Assembly (NCBI RefSeq): GCF_001263205.1
Contig: NZ_CP012333.1
Location: 7,846,001 to 7,910,000, forward strand
From: Labilithrix luteola
GTDB lineage: Bacteria; Myxococcota_A; Polyangia; Polyangiales; Polyangiaceae
Length of the DNA stretch: 64,000 nt
Direction: 5' to 3'
Both the position numbers and the translations under genes were made by a program. Below the pieces are notes generated by a model, which saw only the letters and a list, made by a program, of their open reading frames with translations, ran no database searches and was not told where the DNA came from. Shown here in pieces: positions 27,935 to 38,392 of the stretch (positions are counted from its first letter, which is position 1; each line of letters starts with the position of its first letter).

Positions 27935-29658
27935 TCAGGGCGTGCACGCGAAAACGGCGTACCCACCCGTCGTGTCGTCGTTCTTGAGCACGGATGCGGT
28001 GGTCCAGGCCACGGCGACGCGCGATTCGGTGGCGGCCACGGCGACGCGTCCGTCACGGATGATGTTGAGCGCGGCGATGCGCGGCTCCTTCGCGAAGACG
28101 AGGCTGTGCAGCGGCGTCGGCGATGTCGACGCGTTGGCGAAGGCGTGGAGCTCGATCGCGCCCTGGCGAATGACCGCGAAAAAGACGCGATCGCCCTCGA
28201 TGTAGACGTCGCCCCCGGTGACCACGCCCGCACTGTCCATCGAGAAGCCGCCGACTTCCTTGGCGTCCGTGGTGTCGACGTCGAACGTGCGGTACGAAAC
28301 CGAGCGTCCGGGCCCGCTGCCGTCGCTCGCCACGATCACGCGCGTTCCACGCGCGGCCATGGCGCCCCAGGAGCCCGGGAAGGAAATGACGGGGCGAGGG
28401 CTTTTGCCCTGCGTCACGTCGAACTCGGTGAGGTTGGTCGATGGCGGCGCCATGATGAGGCGCAGCATCGGCCCCGTCTCGGGGTCGGCTGTGCTGGCGT
28501 CGGCACCGGCATCGGGATTGTTCACCGGCGGTCCTGCGGCGAGCAAGGCCAGGACGCCATCGCTTGCAGCGACCCACGCACCCGTCATGGCCGACGCTCC
28601 GCCGAAAGATCCGTTGGGCGGCACGATGCCTTGGCCGGGTTGAATCGTCGCGACGCGCGCCTGGCCGTCTTCGATAAACGCGAGGACGCCCGAGCCGTTC
28701 GAACGATCGGCGGCGACGTGACCCATCGAGAGTGACAGCACGCTGGTCGGAATCGAGTCCGAGGAATGGAAGTTCGGATCGACCGTGATTTGCGGGGTGG
28801 AGGTGAATCCCAGCAGCTCGAGACCCGGTTGCGCCGCGCACGCCGCGCGCGCGAGGACGATCTGGCCGTCGCTCCCGTTCATCAGCAAGCCGACGCCGTC
28901 GGTCTCCTCCGAGCCCGCGCAGCGACCCCTGAGAAGCGGGCGCTGAGGATCACTCGCGCCGCCCCCCGGGTCGATCGGAAGGACCGTGATGCGTGCGCTC
29001 GCGCCGTTCGGATCGATCTCGCGGTAGACGATGACGAAGCCGCTCGGCGTCGCGGCAATCGCCGGGGCGCTGACGAGCGTGTTGCCGCCGCCGACCGGAT
29101 TGGCGAGCGGTCCCGAGCCGAGCAGCTCGAGCGAGCAGCCCGCGCCGACGCTCGGATTGGCGTTGTCGTTCGCAGGCACGCAGCGCGCGGCCTGGCAGGA
29201 AGCGCCCGTTCCGCAGGCCCCCGTGGGCGGGTCGAGCGCCGACATCGGCACCGCGACGCTATCCGTATCGGGGACGTTCGCCTCGACACAACCGGTCGCC
29301 AACACCGAGCAATCGTCGGTTTTGGCGACCGCCGCGAACGCGTACGTCCCGCTCGGCATGTCGCCGACCTTCGGGAGGTCTTGGCGTCACGTCGAAAGGC
29401 GACCCGCTTGGTGGCACCGTCGGGGACGCCGTTGGCGAGCTTCGGCTTCAACGCCGCGCACGACGCGCCTTTGTAGGCGCCGATCTCGAACCACGTGGTC
29501 TGCGAAACGAGCGCCTTCGGTACCGCAATCTGGAAGCTGATCTCGGGCGTTCGCGAGCACGAGGCCGCGCTGCTCAACGCGCCGGCAGCGAGGACCAGCA
29601 CGCTTGCCGCCGAGAGCCATCGACTACGATTCAGCGAAGAAAGAGGGCCCGACCACAT
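27935..29658 (-). CDS. Propeller-type lipoprotein, interrupted by a single-base frameshift
   Basis: The N-terminal 95 residues (from ATG 29658) carry a signal peptide ending ALSSAASC and reach RRDAKT. The frame then breaks around 29371-29383. One added base joins it as LPKVGDMPSGTYAF to the long downstream frame, giving about 574 aa. The latter part is a series of beta-strand repeats with conserved Gly/Asp, as in propeller-like myxobacterial lipoproteins. Function unknown. It follows the Ser/Thr kinase gene by 81 bases. Confidence 0.65.
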
Positions 29659-29739
29659 CGAAGGAAGACCACCGGGCAGGGGAGCCGGTGTCGGTCCGAC
29701 AATAGTGGGCCGTCTGCGGCCAGAGAGCAACGAGACTCG

Positions 29740-30927
29740 TCACGGATCGCTTTCCTCCGGCGCTGGAAGGACCGCGGGATGGTTCGCGACGTCGAACGGC
29801 TCCGGTACGGGCGGACGAATCCGACGATGGCGGGGACGGGCCGAGGGCTCACTCGCAGGGCCTCGCGGCGCGGCCTGCGCCTCCTCGACCTTGGGGCCGT
29901 CGTGCCAGGCAAAGAGCAGTGCGGCGGTGGCGAGGACGAGGGCGACGGTGGCCCCGCGGCGCGTGGCCGAAGCACTCGGCTTGGGAAGCCACAGGGCTCG
30001 GATGCCTGGAATCGACCTGCTCGAGGGCGGAAGTCGCCCGGACGACGGACTGTCCAGGCGTCCCCACACTCGCCACGCGGGCGGCTCGCCTCGAATGGCG
30101 TCTCGGAACGTCTCGACGAGGTCGCGCGCATTCGCGAACCGTGCCGCCGGATCGTGGGCGAGGGCTTTCTCGAACCACCCATCGAGTGAGCGCGGCAGCT
30201 CCGGACGCAGCTCGCTGGGGCGCTTGAACGTCCCGCCGTCGATCGCGAAGTAGAGCCCCTCGAGCGAATCGGCGTCGAACGGCGACCGACGCGTCAGCGC
30301 GAAATACGCGACGGCGGCGAGCGAGAAGAGATCCGAGCGCTCGTCCGTCGTCTCGGGGTCGAACATGTGCTCGGGGCTCATGTACTGCGCCGTTCCGGCC
30401 GGAAGGCGATCGACGTCGAGGCACTCGTCCTTGTTCTTCGGTTTGGCCACTCCGAAGTCGAGCAGCTTCACGGAAACCGCCCCGCCTGCTTCGAGAAACA
30501 CGTTCTCCGGTTTGACGTCGCGATGAACGATGCCAGCCGCGTGAGCCTTGCCGATCGCGTCGCCGACCTGGGCGAGGATCTCCGCCACGTCGTAGACCGC
30601 CATGGCCCCGTGGTGCCGAACGCGCTGCTCGAGATTCTCGCCGCGAAGCAGCTCGAGCACGAGGTACGGCTCGTCGCTCTCCGTCAGGCGGCAATCGAGC
30701 ACGCGCACGACGTGCGGGCTCTCGATCGTCGCGGTCATCCGTGCCTCGCGGAGGAAGCGCGCGCTGGCGCTGGGCATGAGCGCCCACTGCCGCGACATCA
30801 GCTTGACGGCGACTTCGGTGCCGAGCACCAGATGCTCGGCGAGCCAAATGCTCCCCATCCCGCCTTCTGCGATCTTCCGAACGAGTCGGATCGTCCCTGA
30901 GAGGACCTGTCCGGCTTCGACGTTCAC
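29740..30927 (-). CDS. Serine/threonine protein kinase, membrane-anchored
   Basis: A 395-aa Hanks-type kinase. Gly-rich loop AEGGMGSIW, catalytic lysine in EVAVKLM, HRDVKPEN and DFGVAKP are all intact, so it should be active; YMSPEHMF follows in the activation segment. A C-terminal transmembrane helix (about residue 328) precedes a basic, Pro-rich extracytoplasmic tail with no recognised sensor domain. It is oriented with the lipoprotein downstream, which may be a partner or target. Confidence 0.92.
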   Translation of the reverse strand: MNVEAGQVLSGTIRLVRKIAEGGMGSIWLAEHLVLGTEVAVKLMSRQWALMPSASARFLREARMTATIESPHVVRVLDCRLTESDEPYLVLELLRGENLEQRVRHHGAMAVYDVAEILAQVGDAIGKAHAAGIVHRDVKPENVFLEAGGAVSVKLLDFGVAKPKNKDECLDVDRLPAGTAQYMSPEHMFDPETTDERSDLFSLAAVAYFALTRRSPFDADSLEGLYFAIDGGTFKRPSELRPELPRSLDGWFEKALAHDPAARFANARDLVETFRDAIRGEPPAWRVWGRLDSPSSGRLPPSSRSIPGIRALWLPKPSASATRRGATVALVLATAALLFAWHDGPKVEEAQAAPRGPASEPSARPRHRRIRPPVPEPFDVANHPAVLPAPEESDP

Positions 30928-31132
30928 GTAGCGCGGTCGGGTGCACCCTGCGTGCCCCCGACCATCTGCGCTCCTCGCACGCAGCGAGTGGCCGGAGTGC
31001 CTAAAATTCAGGCACTTCGTCGAAGTCCAAAACCGAGGCTCGGCCGTGGCCTCGAGCCACAGAAACCGAGCTTCGCGGAGCTTCGATCACGCTCGCGCCA
31101 GCTTGGAAGCTTGGCGCGCGCGGCGTGCGAGC

Positions 31133-33918
31133 TCACTTCTCCATCGAGATGCGGACCTCTTTCGTCTGATCGGGAACGACTTCGACGACGAGGCTCTTCT
31201 TCGCGCCGTTCGGCGCTGAGAGCTGGAGGACGTGCCGCCCTGCCGGGACGGGGCGGTTGAAGATGTGCCCCGCACCGAGTGACGTGCCGTTGTCGATGAT
31301 CTGATCGCACTTCGGCATGCACACGATCGTGAGCGCACCGTTGCCCGTGACCACTTTCTTCGGCGTCGGCGCCGGAGCGGGAGCGGCCGGCGCGGGCGTC
31401 GGGCGAGCCGTTGCCGCGGGCTGGGCGGGCTGAGCGGGCTGAGTGGGCTGCGCCGCAGGCTGCGCGGGCGCGGGCGGCGTGGTCGTAGCCGTTGCCGCCG
31501 CGGGCGTGACCGCGGGAGCGACGGCTGCGGGGGAGCCGTGTCGACGGGCGCCGCGCTCGTTGCCGCCGGAGGGGCGGTCACGACGGCAGGCGCAGTGACG
31601 GGGGTGCTGGGAACGACGGGCGCCGAGATGGCTCCGGTCGGGGGCGTCGTTGCGCTCGGTACGGTCGCCGATGCCGCCGAGTGTCGATTGGGCGTTCCCG
31701 TTGACGACACGATGGCGATGACGACGCCCGCGATGAGCAACGCAATCGAGCACGAAAGTGCCGCAACGACCCACATCGGCGGGCGCTTGCGATAGCGCTG
31801 CACGGTCATCGTTCGGTTGTCGAACGACGGCGCCATGCGCGGCACGGTCGGCTGCATCCGAATGTCAGGCCCGCCCATCGGCGGCATGCCCATCGGGTTG
31901 TATTCGCCGCTCGGGCCGCTCGGGCCGCTCGGGCCGCTAGCGTGCGGACCGCGCGGATACATGTTCGGATCGTAGGGTACCGGCGGCACGGGCGCGTGCT
32001 GCAGGCCGAGCGTATCTGCGAAGGCGACCTCGGCCGTGTGCGCGGGGGCACCGTGCGGATAGCCAAGAGGCGGCGGATAGGCTGGTGCGTGCGGCGGAGC
32101 GATGGCCGCGATGGGCGCGGTCCGCGGGTGCATGTGCTGTGCGCTCGGCGAAGGGCCGGGCGGTTGCGGGAACGTGGGCGGCATGTGCAGGGCGCCCTGC
32201 TCGGCGCGCGTGGCCGCGACGATCGTCTCGTCCTGATCTTCGTCGAAGTCGTCGGGATCGGGCTCGAGCGCGATGGGCTCCGCCTGCGCGGCCTTGGCAG
32301 CGCGGGCTTGAGGGCTCGCCATCATCGTCGGCGGGTCGTTCTGCATCGACGCGTGCAGTTCCGCGGCATCGCCTTCGAGCAGCGGAGGCGCTGCTTGAAT
32401 GGTCGGTCCGTCGCCGTCGGCCGGATGCGGTTCTTCCGCCACGTTTTGCGCGGGCGCAGGCATCGGTCGCGGAGCCGCGGGCATTCCTGCTGCTGGACGC
32501 GGGGGCGGCGGTGTCGTCTTCGGGGCGCTCGGGCCCGCCGGGCGAGGCGGTCCGCCGGGTCCGCCGGGTCCGCCGGCCGGGCCGCGCGCCTGCATGGGAA
32601 CGGTGCGCTTGCGCGGATCCTGTTCGCCCCAAGCCGGATTGCTGGGGTGGCTCGGATGACTCGCCTGCGGACCGCTCACGGGGCCGCTCTGGCCCGAGGC
32701 CGGGCCGAGACCGAGTGCGCCGCCGTGAGGAATCGAGGCGCTCGGAAGCGGCATCCCTGCAGCGGGGCGAACGTTGTTCCCTTTGCCGCTCTGCGACGAC
32801 TGCTGGACCTCGGAGTTCGTGTGGTCCGTGTTGAGGTTCGGCGTCGAGAGCATCTGCTCGACGTTGATGGTCTGCGTGACCTCGGCGGCCCAGCGCAGGT
32901 GCGCCTCGCGCTTCTGGATGCGGTCCGAGAACACCGATTGTGTGTAGGCTGCAACTTCATCGGAGGCGATGAAGAGGCCGCGTCGCATGAGCAACGACTG
33001 GAGTGCTCGCGAGAGCTCGCGTGCGGTCTTGAAGCGCTCGCCGCGGTTCTTCGCGAGCGCCTTCATGACGATCTTCTCGAGATCGACGGGGTAGCCGCGG
33101 ATCAACGTCGACGGGCGCGGGACGTTGCACTCCTGGACCTTGGCGAGCGTGTCGAGGTCGCTCTCCATGCGGAAGAGCCGCTGGCCGGTCGTGAGCTCCC
33201 AGAGAACCACACCGAGCGCGAAGATGTCGGTGCGCCGGTCGATCTGTTCGCCCTGAACCTGCTCGGGCGACATGTACGCGAGCTTGCCCTTGAGCGTGCC
33301 GGCGCGCGTGTTGCTCATCCGCGAGCTGAACTTCGCGATGCCGAAGTCGACCACCTTCGTGACGCCGTCGTAGGTCACGAAGAGGTTGTGCGGGGTCACA
33401 TCGCGGTGAACGAGCTCGAGGCGCTCGCCGTTCTTGCCGAGCAGCTCGTGGGCTGAGTGCAGGCCTTCCGACGCGTCTGCGATGACCCGGCAAGCAATCT
33501 CGGGCGGCATCGCCGTGCCGAGCTCCTCGGTGCGCCGCATGACTTCACGGAGCGGTTCACCGTGGAGGTATTCCATGGCGATCCAGTACGTCTCCTCGTG
33601 CTTGCCGAGGTCGAAGACGGTCGCCACGTTCGGATGCGAGATCCGGGCCGCAACGCGCGCTTCGTCGAGGAACATCTGGACGAACGAGTCGTCCTCGACG
33701 AGGTGCGGATGGATCTTCTTGATGGCGACCCACTTCTGGAAGCCGCCAGGGCCGTCCATGCGCGCGAGATGCACGCTGGCCATACCGCCGATGCCGATTT
33801 CGTCGACGACGCGGTAGCGGCCGAGAAAGTACGTACCCCCCCCGGCACGAATCTCGGGCATCGACGCGGGATGACCCCCCGTGTTGACGTCCGGTCGGTG
33901 AGCGCGGTCTTGGGGCAA
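31133..33918 (-). CDS. Large Ser/Thr protein kinase with Pro-rich linker and C-terminal sensor, interrupted by a single-base frameshift
   Basis: The N-terminal kinase domain (residues about 35-310) has GIGGMASV, VAIKKIHPH, HRDVTPHN and DFGIAKF; Thr replaces the usual Lys in the catalytic loop, as in several myxobacterial kinases. A long Pro/Ala/Gly-rich linker leads to a transmembrane helix (VVAALSCSIALLIAGVVIAI). At the G5 run 31529-31533 the frame shifts. With one more G it continues as PPAAVAPAV, then an Ala/Pro linker and a PEGA-like domain (GALTIVCMPKCDQIIDNG) ending at 31133, about 928 aa. The uncorrected frame ends at 31087 in an Arg-rich tail. Confidence 0.85.
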
Positions 33919-33955
33919 ACGTACTCCTCTCTTTTCGTTGCTTCGTTACGAAGGT

Positions 33956-34894
33956 TCAGCGAGTGCGGACATCCACCGAGCCGACCGAGACTTGGTCGGC
34001 GGGGCGGGTGCCGAAGTAGAGAGCCGCGCCAGCGCCCGCGAGGGCGACGCCCCCGATGACGTAAGGCCACGGCGACGACCAGAACCCGCGCTTGTGCGAG
34101 GTGTCGGCCGCAGGATTGGTGGACGGACCGAGAACGACGGCCGAGGCGGTTGCCGGACGATCGTCGGGAACATGGACCCGCTCTTCGGCCGAACCGAGGC
34201 GGTTGTTGTGGGAATCGAGCGCATCCACACGAATGGTGAGCGCCGCGTTCGGCAACGTGATCTCGGCGGGGATTTCGAGCTCGACCGTAGGCTCCGTCTT
34301 CGCTTCGACCGTGATCTCTTTTCCGCTCGTACCGTCACGTGCCACCAGACCGACCTTCGCCACGATACGCGCGTGCGCGTCGTCGATCTGCGCCGTGACC
34401 TTGAAGGACTTCCCCGACGGCGTCTCTTTCGGTGCCGTCACCGTCAAACGAAGCGCGCCGATCTTCGCCGTGTCCTTGCGGGCTTGGTTCGCGAGCGCCG
34501 GACCTTTCGAGCCGGCCTCGCTCGGAACCGCAAACTTCGGATCGAGGATCGAGGCGGCGCGGAATGCAGCGACGGCCTGGTCCTTTTTCCCCATCGATGC
34601 GCGGATGGATCCGAGCCGAACGTAGCCCTCGAGCACTTCGTCGGGAGCGAGGCCGCCCTTCTCGAGGGCTTCGCGATAGAGCGGTTCGGCGGTGTCGAGA
34701 GAGCCGCGATCCCAGGCGCTCCGTGCGAGCTTCAGTGCCGTGGCGCCAGCACCTTCTGCGGCATGCGCCGAGATGCCTACCGCGCAAAGCACGAGGCAAA
34801 TGGCCAGAGTGCGCGCCAGAGGCCGGCTCCGAGACCGCCTCCCAGAGCGGCTCCGAGAACGACTGTGCGCACGCGTGTCGCGGGATCTTTCCAC
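33956..34894 (-). CDS. TPR-containing protein with C-terminal membrane helix
   Basis: A 312-aa protein. A signal-like helix (ARTLAICLVLCAVG) follows an Arg/Ser-rich N-terminus; TPR-like helices (about residues 50-120, AEPLYREALEKGG and QAVAAFRAASILDP) precede an Ig-like beta domain and a C-terminal transmembrane helix. Similar TPR and membrane proteins accompany Ser/Thr kinases in myxobacteria. It precedes the large kinase gene by 37 bases and is probably co-transcribed with it. The Arg-rich N-terminus suggests the real start may be a later codon. Confidence 0.65.
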   Translation of the reverse strand: MERSRDTRAHSRSRSRSGRRSRSRPLARTLAICLVLCAVGISAHAAEGAGATALKLARSAWDRGSLDTAEPLYREALEKGGLAPDEVLEGYVRLGSIRASMGKKDQAVAAFRAASILDPKFAVPSEAGSKGPALANQARKDTAKIGALRLTVTAPKETPSGKSFKVTAQIDDAHARIVAKVGLVARDGTSGKEITVEAKTEPTVELEIPAEITLPNAALTIRVDALDSHNNRLGSAEERVHVPDDRPATASAVVLGPSTNPAADTSHKRGFWSSPWPYVIGGVALAGAGAALYFGTRPADQVSVGSVDVRTR

Positions 34895-35032
34895 TGGAAA
34901 AAGGCTATCGAACCTGTCGCGGGGTACGCAAGGCAGTCGAGCGTCTCAGCAACGCGCACGAGTTTCGTCCCGAAAGCGTCCCCGATTTGCCCCAGGTGCG
35001 TCGTTTCCCTTCGTCGAAGTACGTCGGCGCGA

Positions 35033-35827
35033 TCAGGGGAAGGGTTGCGAGGGGCGTCCGCGCTCGAAGAAGAAGCTGAACGTGCCTTTGATGTGACCAC
35101 GACACGGAGGAGGTGGGCCAAGGCCTCCAGGTGCCACCTCACGAGGATCGGCGAGGTAGACGTCGAAGCACCCGGAGGAGAGGCGTTCGGAGGCCGTCGC
35201 CTCGTCGACTTGTCCGTTGAAGAGGTGGGTGAACGAAATCAGGCTCTTCCCGTTTCCGACACCGCCGGGGCTCTCCGTGTTGGGGTCGCACCCGGCGTTG
35301 GGATCGGCGCCCTTCATCGGGCGTGCGTCGCAAGTGCCGTCGGTCGGGAGGGTGACCTCTTTGACGGCATACAACGAGACGTTCTGCACGCGGCAGGACT
35401 TCTGCAGGTAGAGCGTGAGACTGACGATCGCGGGATTCGGGTCTGCTCTCACCGGGACGCCAGGCGGCGTGACTTCGGGTGGAAGGTTGACCTCGAGCGG
35501 GACGCCGTACTGACCGGGAATGCCGAGGGCGGGGTTCGGCCGCACCTTGGTCGTGTCGTACAGCATGATCGAGACGCCGTCCGAGAAGGTCTCGAAGTCG
35601 CTCCCGTTCTGGATGCGCATCTGGAGCGTGTTGAGGTAGGGCACCGCCGCGAAGAAGTCCGGATCCAGATCGAACGCGCCCGTCCAGCAGTCCAAGACGT
35701 CGAGCGTGCCTGAAATCTGCCCGTCGCCTTCGCCTTGCGAACAGGCCGGCACGAGGCTCGCCAGCAAGAGTCCGACCGCCCCTGCTCGCAACGCGAATCG
35801 CGCGCCCACCCGCATGCCCGCTCTCAT
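35033..35827 (-). CDS. Lipoprotein of unknown function
   Basis: A 264-aa predicted lipoprotein; the signal peptide ends in LASLVPAC. The mature part has several cysteines (CWTGAFDLD, KSCRVQNV, GCFDVYL) and a beta-rich pattern with no recognised domain. The open frame begins at 35875, but ATG 35827 or 35815 gives a signal peptide of normal length. It precedes the TPR protein and kinase genes on the same strand. Confidence 0.65.
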   Translation of the reverse strand: MRAGMRVGARFALRAGAVGLLLASLVPACSQGEGDGQISGTLDVLDCWTGAFDLDPDFFAAVPYLNTLQMRIQNGSDFETFSDGVSIMLYDTTKVRPNPALGIPGQYGVPLEVNLPPEVTPPGVPVRADPNPAIVSLTLYLQKSCRVQNVSLYAVKEVTLPTDGTCDARPMKGADPNAGCDPNTESPGGVGNGKSLISFTHLFNGQVDEATASERLSSGCFDVYLADPREVAPGGLGPPPPCRGHIKGTFSFFFERGRPSQPFP

Positions 35828-35926
35828 GACTTGCGTCACGTTCGTCACGGTTCGGAGCGTCGAGCCGACAGGCACGGCATCAGACTTTAAGTCAACGCGC
35901 GCGGTTCGCGTAGAAATTTGGATGGC

Positions 35927-37036
35927 TCAACAGAGGCGGCCGCCGCCGAGCACGCGGTCTCCGTCGTAGAAGACGGCGACTTGCCCGCGGCTCACGGCGC
36001 GGACCGGCTTTTCGAACCTGAGTGTCGCGGAGCGCTCGTTCGTCTCGCTCGGCTCGTTTGCCTCGGTCGCCTGGATGCGGGCCATCTCGCCTTCGTGGCG
36101 ATAGCGGACGCGGACGCGCGCGTCGAAGGGCAGGGTGACCTCTGGCGCGAGCACGAGATCCTCGACGCGGGCCTCGGTCTTCGTGAGCTCCTGGCCGTCG
36201 CCGAGTCGCACCGTGGCCGACTCCGCATCGATCGACGCGACGAAGGCGGGCTTGCCGAGCGCGACGCCGAGGCCCTTGCGCTGCCCGACGGTGAAGCGAT
36301 GGATGCCTTCGTGGTTGCCTACGACGCGTCCTTCGGAGTCGATGATGGGGCCGGGACGCACGCGGCCCTTCGCGCGCTCGGCAACGAACGACGCGTAGGC
36401 GCCCTGGCCCGCGCCCACGAAGCAGAGCTCCTGGCTTTCGCCCTTCGTCGCGCCTGGAATGTTCCTTCGAACGGCTTCCGCGCGGACCTCGGGCTTCGTG
36501 CTCTCGCCCAGCGGGAACATCATGCGCGCGAGCTGCGCGTGGGGCGTGGCGTAGAGGAAGTAGCTCTGGTCCTTGTCGCGGTCGACGCCTTCGCGGACGA
36601 ACGGAGCGCCGGTAGCCGTGAAGCCCAGGCGCGCGTAGTGACCGGTGGCAACGTGAGACGCGCCGAGGCGATCGGCGAGGGCCATCAGTTCGCCGAGCTT
36701 CACTCCGCGATTGCACGCCGTGCACGGGCTCGGCGTCTCGCCCTGCAAGTACGCTTCCACGAACGGCTCGACGACCGTGCGCGCGAAGAGCTCGCGACGA
36801 TCGAACGTGAAATGTGGAATGCCGATGGCGTCGGCGGTTCGCCGCGCGTCGTACTGATCTTCGGGCGCGCAGCAGCGCCCATGGGCCTTGGCATCGCCTT
36901 CGTCGGGGTAGTCCCAGAGGTGGAGCGTGACGCCGACGACGTCGTGGCCGGCGTCGGCAAGGCGCGCAGCGGCGACGGCGGAATCGACGCCCCCGCTCAT
37001 CGCGATGATCACGCGCTTGCGCTCTCCCGAACTCAT
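35927..37036 (-). CDS. mnmA: tRNA-specific 2-thiouridylase MnmA
   Basis: A 369-aa enzyme that puts sulfur on U34 of tRNAs for Lys, Glu and Gln. P-loop SGGVDS at residues 14-19, the catalytic cysteine in PSPCTACN (residues 105-108), the second cysteine in ESQELCFVG and the C-terminal barrel motif VFYDGDRVLGGG are all present. ATG 37036 (MSSGERKRV) is preferred to the upstream start at 37054. Full length for the family. Confidence 0.95.
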   Translation of the reverse strand: MSSGERKRVIIAMSGGVDSAVAAARLADAGHDVVGVTLHLWDYPDEGDAKAHGRCCAPEDQYDARRTADAIGIPHFTFDRRELFARTVVEPFVEAYLQGETPSPCTACNRGVKLGELMALADRLGASHVATGHYARLGFTATGAPFVREGVDRDKDQSYFLYATPHAQLARMMFPLGESTKPEVRAEAVRRNIPGATKGESQELCFVGAGQGAYASFVAERAKGRVRPGPIIDSEGRVVGNHEGIHRFTVGQRKGLGVALGKPAFVASIDAESATVRLGDGQELTKTEARVEDLVLAPEVTLPFDARVRVRYRHEGEMARIQATEANEPSETNERSATLRFEKPVRAVSRGQVAVFYDGDRVLGGGRLC

Positions 37037-37111
37037 TGGCGCCCGATGTAGCACGGGCCGTGGCCGAGAGCCCTAGGGCCGTGATCGCAACCGAGTCGTG
37101 CCGCGCAGCGC

Positions 37112-37447
37112 TTACTGGCCTTGAATGACGGTCTTCACGCCGCTCGAGGCGCGGTCGACGAGCTTGGCGGCAAGGTCGACCGCTTCGCTGTAGCGGTAGA
37201 CGCCCGCCTGAAGGGCGATGAGCTCGGCCGGACCGAGGTCCTGACCGCCGCTGCCGACGGCCTTGCGGACCATGCGTTCGCCCTGGTCGACCTCTTTGCC
37301 GAGGCCACGGACCATGGCGGCGAACGGGCTTGGCCCTTCCTTCGCTCCGACCTCTGGGGTGGCGGAAGCCGCCGGACGCTCCGCCGCCGACGGGGACATC
37401 TCGTTCAGCCCAGAAACTTCGCGAACGCTGGTAGTTCCGACGCGCAT
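37112..37447 (-). CDS. Type III secretion inner-rod-like protein (SctI/YscI family)
   Basis: A 111-aa protein. The C-terminal half, ELIALQAGVYRYSEAVDLAA followed by KLVDRASSGVKTVIQGQ, matches the helix of SctI-type inner rod proteins (PrgJ, YscI, EscI) and, more weakly, FliE. The N-terminal half is low-complexity Ala/Pro/Glu. It lies between the sigma-28-like gene and mnmA on the same strand, with no other secretion genes nearby in the window. An orphan part of a dispersed flagellar or type III system is the best reading. Confidence 0.55.
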   Translation of the reverse strand: MRVGTTSVREVSGLNEMSPSAAERPAASATPEVGAKEGPSPFAAMVRGLGKEVDQGERMVRKAVGSGGQDLGPAELIALQAGVYRYSEAVDLAAKLVDRASSGVKTVIQGQ

Positions 37448-37490
37448 GACGGACCTTTCGGCCGTTGCGCGCGGACGTTGCGTGAAATCG

Positions 37491-38225
37491 TCACTCTTCG
37501 ATGCGAGCGCGTTTCATCGCCCTGGCGACGCCTTCGATGGCCCGGGCGTGCAGGCGGCTAGCCCAGGATTTCGACAGTCCTAGCTCGGCGGCCGCTTCCT
37601 CGAAGGTCACGTCGTCGAAATAGTGGCGCTCGAGGAGCTTTCGTTCCGCTTCGGGGCGTTCGGCGATCGCCGTGCGAATCGTGGCGACGAGCTCGGCCCG
37701 TGCCACCTCGTCCTCCGGGCTTTCGCTCGGATCGTGCGCGTCGTCGACGGCGTCGCCCGACTTCATCGAGAGGAAGGAGAGGGCCATGGCCATCGCGGCC
37801 GAGCCGAGCTGCTCGGACAACTTCGCATCGGCGGCTTCGGCGCTCGCGGCAGGCGTCGAGGCGTCGTTCTCCGCCGCGGCCTCGTGCACGCGATCGGCTG
37901 CTTGCAAGGCGCGAACCTGGCGATAGACGCGCCTCGGCAGATTGCCCTGCGAACGAACGCCGTCGATCATCGCTCCGCGAATGCGGAGGTTCGCCCAGCG
38001 ACGGAAGGGGACACCTCGATCGGGATCGAAGCTGCGCGCCGCCGCGAGCAGTGCTTCGCGACCGTACGAGGTCAGGTCCTCGAGCTGGATGAACGGGCCG
38101 AACTGGCGTCGCAACTGGCGCGCGACGAGGTCGACGAGGTCGAGCCCCTCCTTGATCCGCGCCAACACGTCGGGCGAGTCGGGCGAGTGAGGAGAAGGTG
38201 CGGCGGGTGCGGTCGGCGCTGACAT
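37491..38225 (-). CDS. RNA polymerase sigma factor of the FliA/sigma-28 group
   Basis: A 244-aa sigma factor. Region 2 (LEDLTSYGREALLAAARSFD, then GVPFRRWANLRIRGAMIDGVR) and region 4 (LLERHYFDDVTFEEAAAELGLS, then KSWASRLHARAIEGV) are both clear and of the FliA/WhiG style. Region 3 is reduced and replaced by an Ala/Asp-rich stretch. Such factors drive motility or type III genes, consistent with the downstream SctI-like gene. The frame extends to 38339, but that part covers a tRNA-like fragment, so I place the start at ATG 38225; no clear ribosome binding site is seen. Confidence 0.85.
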   Translation of the reverse strand: MSAPTAPAAPSPHSPDSPDVLARIKEGLDLVDLVARQLRRQFGPFIQLEDLTSYGREALLAAARSFDPDRGVPFRRWANLRIRGAMIDGVRSQGNLPRRVYRQVRALQAADRVHEAAAENDASTPAASAEAADAKLSEQLGSAAMAMALSFLSMKSGDAVDDAHDPSESPEDEVARAELVATIRTAIAERPEAERKLLERHYFDDVTFEEAAAELGLSKSWASRLHARAIEGVARAMKRARIEE

Positions 38226-38392
38226 CGGGGGGCCAGAAATACGAACTAGCTGAGCTACACCACGATCCCAAGGGACGCTCGGGCAAGTCAAGAGCGACCG
38301 TAGCGCCGTATCGAGATAGCCCGCCCTCCGTTCCCCCACCGTAGAGAGGGGTGCTAGGGTGCCGCCCGTCCGCCGCGGTGAGCCAGCAATCG

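Noticed and set aside
31087..31530. Arg/Ser-rich C-terminus of the large Ser/Thr kinase in the uncorrected frame
   Set aside because: Another frame encodes a conserved PEGA-like domain directly after the G5 run, so this tail is a frameshift product.
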